NCBI RefSeq assembly: GCF_001456155.1
Contig: NZ_CP013293.1
Coordinates: forward strand, 372,001 to 436,000
Length of the DNA stretch: 64,000 nt
DNA from: Chryseobacterium sp. IHB B 17019
Lineage (GTDB): Bacteria; Bacteroidota; Bacteroidia; Flavobacteriales; Weeksellaceae
Direction of reading: 5' to 3'
How positions within the stretch are numbered: the first letter of the stretch is position 1; each line of letters begins with the position of its first letter. Positions 60,948 to 64,000 of the stretch are shown piece after piece. Below the pieces are notes generated by a model. The model saw only the letters and a list, made by a program, of their open reading frames with translations. It had not been told where the DNA came from and made no database searches. The position numbers and the translations under genes are program-made.

Positions 60948-61652
60948 AGAATATATTTTTTAATCTTGATTTAAATTATGGGTTAAGAGTTAAGAGTTAT
61001 AAGTTATGAGTTATGAATGACTGTAGTATTTATTTTATATCAAGTTTAATGAATTGTTTTGATCCTTTCAGGATTGTAATCTATCTTATAACTATTTGGT
61101 TTTCAAATATTATTAAATTTATCTAGTCAACCATTAGTCAATAAGTTTATTTTATGTAAATTAAAACAATATAGAAACTCATCTAATTTATTAGTTATTT
61201 CTTATCAATATATCCCTCAATCCCACCGGTTACTTCACATCTTTCTAAAACTGATTTTGTTGGAATAGAAATAGGGATGTATAGTGGTCTCCTTTGAAAA
61301 CCAAAAGTATAAAGAATATTTTCGCCTTCTCTGGCCTGCCTCCATTTTTCCCTCGAGCCCTCGCAGACTTCAATCCTGCATTTGTTCTTTCTATTAGTAC
61401 ATTTCTTTCGTGTTCCGCCAAAACACAAAATATTTGGAAAATTAATTTTCCACTGGCGGACTCGTATCAATATTTTCAGAGATAAATTTAAAATGTATCG
61501 TTTTTCGAGACATAAATTTAAGCCGGAGCTAACGGCTATAAGAGCTTATCTCTAACGCTTTTGAGGTTTGGCTATGGTGGGCAATCGAAGGATAAACCTG
61601 AATTAAATACTTTTCGCCATTACCGAACCTATTAGTAGAAGTCCTTTAAATT
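60948..61652. other. Gene-free stretch with heptamer run and a possible relic
   Basis: A 7-bp periodic run (gagttaa/gagttat/aagttat) occupies 60977-61019. From 61195 to 61470 the minus strand has a 91-residue frame whose end (CEVTGGIEGYIDKK) looks coding, but the middle has odd composition, with many Arg, Lys and Gly, and no family. I think it is a decayed copy of a repetitive small gene; confidence is low. The rest shows nothing I can name. Confidence 0.4.
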
Positions 61653-62294
61653 CTAACGATATGGTTTATTAATTTCATCAATTTTTGTTCGCAATTCTGC
61701 AATCGTATATTTGTCAGATTTACATTGAATTTCTGGAATATTTTTTTCTTTTAAAAAATTATTCAAGTCTTCGCAATCTCGTAACATATTAAATTCCTTA
61801 TTTTCTAAATCTAGAACAATACCTTTTATATTTCCATTTATTGAATAAGTTAGGGGATTTATTGCTCCTAATGCAGATTTTGAAAACTGTCCTCTCATAC
61901 TTTCTTCAAAATAAATAAATCGACCATAGTTAGTTACCTTACAAAACCGTGAGTATGCATCTGGATCGTATCCCCTGTCTTTTTTGTTAGTGTATTTTCT
62001 GTAAGTTTGAAAATACATATCTCCTTTATATGAAACTGCTAATGGAAATTTAATTTTTTTATTGTTCTCTTTAAAATAGAAAAATGCTTTTTCAGGCAAA
62101 ACTATGTCATTGTACTCTTCGTTTGTTTTAAAGTAAACTTCATGTTTTAAAGAAGGATTTTTATTTAATACATCTTCTAATGTCATATATATACCTTGAG
62201 GAAAATCTCCTTTTTTTATAAATTGGTATTCTGGCTTTTGTCCAATAATAATATTGGAAATCAATAGAAAGTAAAATAATATTTTTATTTTCAT
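61653..62294 (-). CDS. Secreted hypothetical protein, paralogue B
   Basis: 213 residues. Signal peptide MKIKILFYFLLISNIIIG, cut likely after IIIGQ. Near-identical (about 190 of 213 residues) to the 63042-63683 product; 14 of 23 differences fall in residues 33-77. The conserved block includes YFQTYRKYTNKKDRGYDPD and RFIYFEESMRGQFSKSALG. No family recognised. The motif ATCGTTTTGTGAGATTA lies 14 nt upstream of the ATG. Candidate exported effector or surface protein from a duplicated family. Confidence 0.85.
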   Translation of the reverse strand: MKIKILFYFLLISNIIIGQKPEYQFIKKGDFPQGIYMTLEDVLNKNPSLKHEVYFKTNEEYNDIVLPEKAFFYFKENNKKIKFPLAVSYKGDMYFQTYRKYTNKKDRGYDPDAYSRFCKVTNYGRFIYFEESMRGQFSKSALGAINPLTYSINGNIKGIVLDLENKEFNMLRDCEDLNNFLKEKNIPEIQCKSDKYTIAELRTKIDEINKPYR

Positions 62295-62307
62295 AACAAT
62301 TTTTATA

Positions 62308-62324
62308 ATCGTTTTGTGAGATTA
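62308..62324 (+). repeat. 17-bp repeated motif, copy 1
   Basis: ATCGTTTTGTGAGATTA, 14 nt upstream of paralogue B ATG (62294). One of five copies in 61-64 kb (others at 62794, 62973, 63697, 63917). Confidence 0.7.
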
Positions 62325-62383
62325 CTTGATACTTTAATTCTATTTCCAGTTAATCGTTCTATTAATTCCCCAAGTTCCCATTT

Positions 62384-62470
62384 TCAAACCTTGTTCATAC
62401 TTAGAAAAAAGGCAAGAAATATAATAACTATTGTAATTATTGCAAAAATATAAAGCTTCTTTTTTTTCAT
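62384..62470 (-). CDS. Membrane micro-ORF, copy B, frameshifted
   Basis: 28 codons from 62470: a lysine start then one hydrophobic helix (KKKKLYIFAIITIVIIFLA). After a 1-nt shift in the T-run the other frame continues FSKYEQGLKMGTWGINRTIN and ends at 62340, so the intact ancestor was about 43 residues. Resembles copy A at 62882. Probably a relic. Confidence 0.4.
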   Translation of the reverse strand: MKKKKLYIFAIITIVIIFLAFFLSMNKV

Positions 62471-62491
62471 TCCTATTTAAGATTTTATATT

Positions 62492-62785
62492 TTACAATCT
62501 ACGATGAAAACCAAGACTATTCCTATAAGTATTAGCAGTACTTCTTGAAACTCCCAAAAACTTAGCAATTCCTTCATCTGACAGTTGTGCTTCTTCAATT
62601 AAAAGTTTTGCTGCTTTTTTCCTAGCATCTATATAAATTTCTTTTCTTAATTTTGAAGTGAAATCTAATCTACTGATTCCGGTGTCTAATTCAACAGTTT
62701 TTAATATGTATTCAACTAATTTTTCATGATCATGAAACTTTATTGTTTTATCAAAAGAACTATCTTTTTTTAATTCATTATTCAT
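62492..62785 (-). CDS. DnaA-like helix-turn-helix protein
   Basis: 97 residues. The C-terminal half reads ARKKAAKLLIEEAQLSDEGI followed by AKFLGVSRSTANTYRNSLGF, a helix-turn-helix of the DnaA C-terminal/Trp-repressor style used for DNA binding. The N-half is charged and may dimerise. The repeated 17-bp motif lies 9 nt before its ATG and next to both paralogues, so it might bind that motif; this is inference. Confidence in the HTH is good, in the family moderate. Confidence 0.72.
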   Translation of the reverse strand: MNNELKKDSSFDKTIKFHDHEKLVEYILKTVELDTGISRLDFTSKLRKEIYIDARKKAAKLLIEEAQLSDEGIAKFLGVSRSTANTYRNSLGFHRRL

Positions 62786-62793
62786 GGTTTCAT

Positions 62794-62810
62794 CGTTTTT
62801 TGAGATTGCA
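62794..62810 (+). repeat. 17-bp repeated motif, copy 2
   Basis: ATCGTTTTTTGAGATTG, 9 nt upstream of the HTH gene ATG. Confidence 0.7.
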
Positions 62811-62881
62811 AATAGGATTAATGTTTATCAAAATCCAAAATTCTATTACCAATTAATAGATCTATTTTCCCCCCCAAGTTC

Positions 62882-62974
62882 CTACTTTATCTCTTTTTCA
62901 TATTTAGAAAAAATAACTAGAAATAAGATAATTGCCATTATTATTGCGAAAATATAGAACTGCTTTTTTTTCAT
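62882..62974 (-). CDS. Membrane micro-ORF, copy A
   Basis: 30 codons (MKKKQFYIFAIIMAIILFLV) ending at TAG; one hydrophobic helix, basic N-terminus, acidic tail KYEKEIK. Copy of the 62384 relic without the frameshift, but cut short by the stop. The 17-bp motif overlaps its ATG. Possibly translated, possibly relic. Confidence 0.4.
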   Translation of the reverse strand: MKKKQFYIFAIIMAIILFLVIFSKYEKEIK

Positions 62975-62989
62975 TGTTTTATGAGATTT
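62973..62989 (+). repeat. 17-bp repeated motif, copy 3
   Basis: ATTGTTTTATGAGATTT, overlapping the micro-ORF start. Confidence 0.6.
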
Positions 62990-63041
62990 ATTAAACAGTT
63001 AATGTGCTATTCAGAACTCTATCAGTAGAAATCCTTAAATC

Positions 63042-63683
63042 CTAACGATATGGCTTATTAATTTCATCAATTTTTGCTCGCAATTCTCCAATAGTATATT
63101 TATCAGATTTACATTCAATTTCTGGAATATTTTTTTCTTTTAAAAAGTTATTCAGATCTTCGCAATCTCGTAACATATTAAATTCCTTATTTTCTAAATC
63201 TAGCACAATACCTTTTATCTTTCCATCTATTGAATAAGTTAGGGGATTTATTGCTCCTAATGCAGATTTTGAAAACTGTCCTCTCATACTTTCTTCAAAA
63301 TAAATAAATCGACCATAGTTAGTTACCTTACAAAACCGTGAGTATACATCTGGATCATATCCCTTGTCTTTTTTGTTAGTATATTTTCTGTAAGTTTGAA
63401 AATACATTTCTCCTTTATATGAAACTGCTAGTGGGAATTTAATTTTTTTATTGTCCTTTTTAAAATAGAAAAATGTTTTTTCAGGCAAATTTATATCATC
63501 ATATTTTTCGTTTGTTTCGAAGTAAACTTCATCTGTTGATGATGGTTTTTTATCTAATACATCTTCCAATGTCATATATACACCTCCAGGAAAATCTCCC
63601 TTTTTTATAAATTGATATTCCGGTTTTTGTCCAATAATAATATTGGAAATCAATAAAAAGTAAAATAATATTTTTAATTTCAT
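63042..63683 (-). CDS. Secreted hypothetical protein, paralogue A
   Basis: 213 residues with signal peptide MKLKILFYFLLISNIIIG. Duplicate of the 61653-62294 protein, same length, with most changes confined to residues 33-77. ATTGTTTTTGAGATTA lies 14 nt upstream of the ATG. 40 nt of shared 3' flank beyond the stop in both copies suggest a duplication that included flanking sequence. Function unknown. Confidence 0.85.
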   Translation of the reverse strand: MKLKILFYFLLISNIIIGQKPEYQFIKKGDFPGGVYMTLEDVLDKKPSSTDEVYFETNEKYDDINLPEKTFFYFKKDNKKIKFPLAVSYKGEMYFQTYRKYTNKKDKGYDPDVYSRFCKVTNYGRFIYFEESMRGQFSKSALGAINPLTYSIDGKIKGIVLDLENKEFNMLRDCEDLNNFLKEKNIPEIECKSDKYTIGELRAKIDEINKPYR

Positions 63684-63696
63684 AACACTTATTATA

Positions 63697-63712
63697 ATTG
63701 TTTTTGAGATTA
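63697..63712 (+). repeat. 17-bp repeated motif, copy 4 (16 bases)
   Basis: ATTGTTTTTGAGATTA, 14 nt upstream of paralogue A ATG. Confidence 0.7.
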
Positions 63713-64000
63713 TTAGCTTTAAATATATGAATACTTTTTTATATATTATAGACTAATAAATTGTGCAAAAACAGGCACAGCATAAATTGAATATATTAGT
63801 TATATAACTTTTTAATCAATATAATATATATAAAGTTATATACTACTAATGTTTTAAAAAAATCGGCGTAACTAAGACAGTTGGCTGTTTTTCATTTTGT
63901 ACACACAACCGAAAATATCGTTTTTTGAGATTATTTATTACAAGAAAATTAATTATAGATGATGCTTTACCAAATAATAAATAGACTTTCCTGCGAAAAG
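63713..64000. other. Gene-free stretch at right edge, AT-rich with a palindrome
   Basis: No gene seen. Holds 11-bp inverted repeat TATATAACTTT (63801-63811) / AAAGTTATATA (63832-63842) and the fifth copy of the 17-bp motif (ATCGTTTTTTGAGATTA, 63917-63933). Confidence 0.6.

Noticed and set aside
61195..61470. 91-residue minus-strand frame as a real gene
   Set aside because: Only its last 20 residues look coding; composition elsewhere is erratic and the opposite strand is also open. Kept as a possible relic only.
1..64000. CRISPR array, tRNA, rRNA, prophage or intact IS element
   Set aside because: No regularly spaced identical repeats, no cloverleaf-like tRNA sequence, and no transposase, integrase or phage structural gene seen on either strand.

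Overview
The window reads as chromosome from a flavobacterium of the Weeksellaceae, most likely Chryseobacterium or a close relative. Reasons: it is AT-rich; start-proximal promoters repeatedly match the Bacteroidetes -7 box TAnnTTTG; and several genes are typical of this group (GLPGLI/PNGase F-like protein, GOB-like metallo-beta-lactamase, type-2 ferredoxin reductase, M16 peptidase pair). The genus is inferred from gene content, not from a marker gene. No rRNA, tRNA, CRISPR array, intact insertion sequence or prophage was found.

Layout. 1-2.1 kb: a sodium:solute symporter overlapping a secreted protein that runs off the window. 2.2-7.5 kb: a minus-strand stress and detoxification run (two small GNATs, OsmC, a YjdI-type Fe-S protein, TMEM175, an FMN reductase, a GOB-like B3 beta-lactamase and two different pirins). 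7.8-15.6 kb: an EmrB-like exporter, a secreted protein, asnB, a PNGase F-like glycosidase and an RsmB-type rRNA methyltransferase. 15.7-28.8 kb: mostly housekeeping genes (YjdM/PhnA, ABC ATPase, YceI lipoprotein, pheS, ferredoxin reductase plus ferredoxin, LOG, pepD, recR, two glycosyltransferases, secG). 28.9-32.3 kb: an M16 peptidase pair with one catalytic and one HxxEH-less member. 32.5-40.9 kb: a UvrD/PcrA helicase, three alpha/beta hydrolases, a PLD-like protein, a HipA-like kinase with DUF3037, and a flavin reductase.

41.1-48.0 kb holds three tyrosine-catabolism enzymes (fumarylacetoacetase, 4-hydroxyphenylpyruvate dioxygenase, homogentisate dioxygenase) with an acetyl-CoA hydrolase/transferase between them; a maleylacetoacetate isomerase is absent here. 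48.1-50.8 kb is a TonB-dependent receptor under a palindrome-flanked promoter, plus a thioredoxin-like protein. 51-57.6 kb is a redox block: Crp regulator, DoxX and AhpD-like protein; then a LysR regulator divergent from NAD(P)H reductase, monooxygenase and DJ-1 genes; then an aldo/keto reductase and an orphan R-body (RebB) protein. 57.7-60.9 kb is an envelope operon (NUDIX, acyltransferase, lipoprotein, Mpl ligase).

61-64 kb looks accessory: two near-identical secreted paralogues, a DnaA-like HTH protein, broken membrane micro-ORFs, and a 17-bp motif repeated five times, usually next to start codons.

Between genes there are several unusual patterns: degenerate 7-bp periodic repeats at nine or so places, often as inverted pairs; MITE-like inverted repeats; and four genes whose -7 box lies exactly 3 nt before the ATG, implying leaderless mRNAs.
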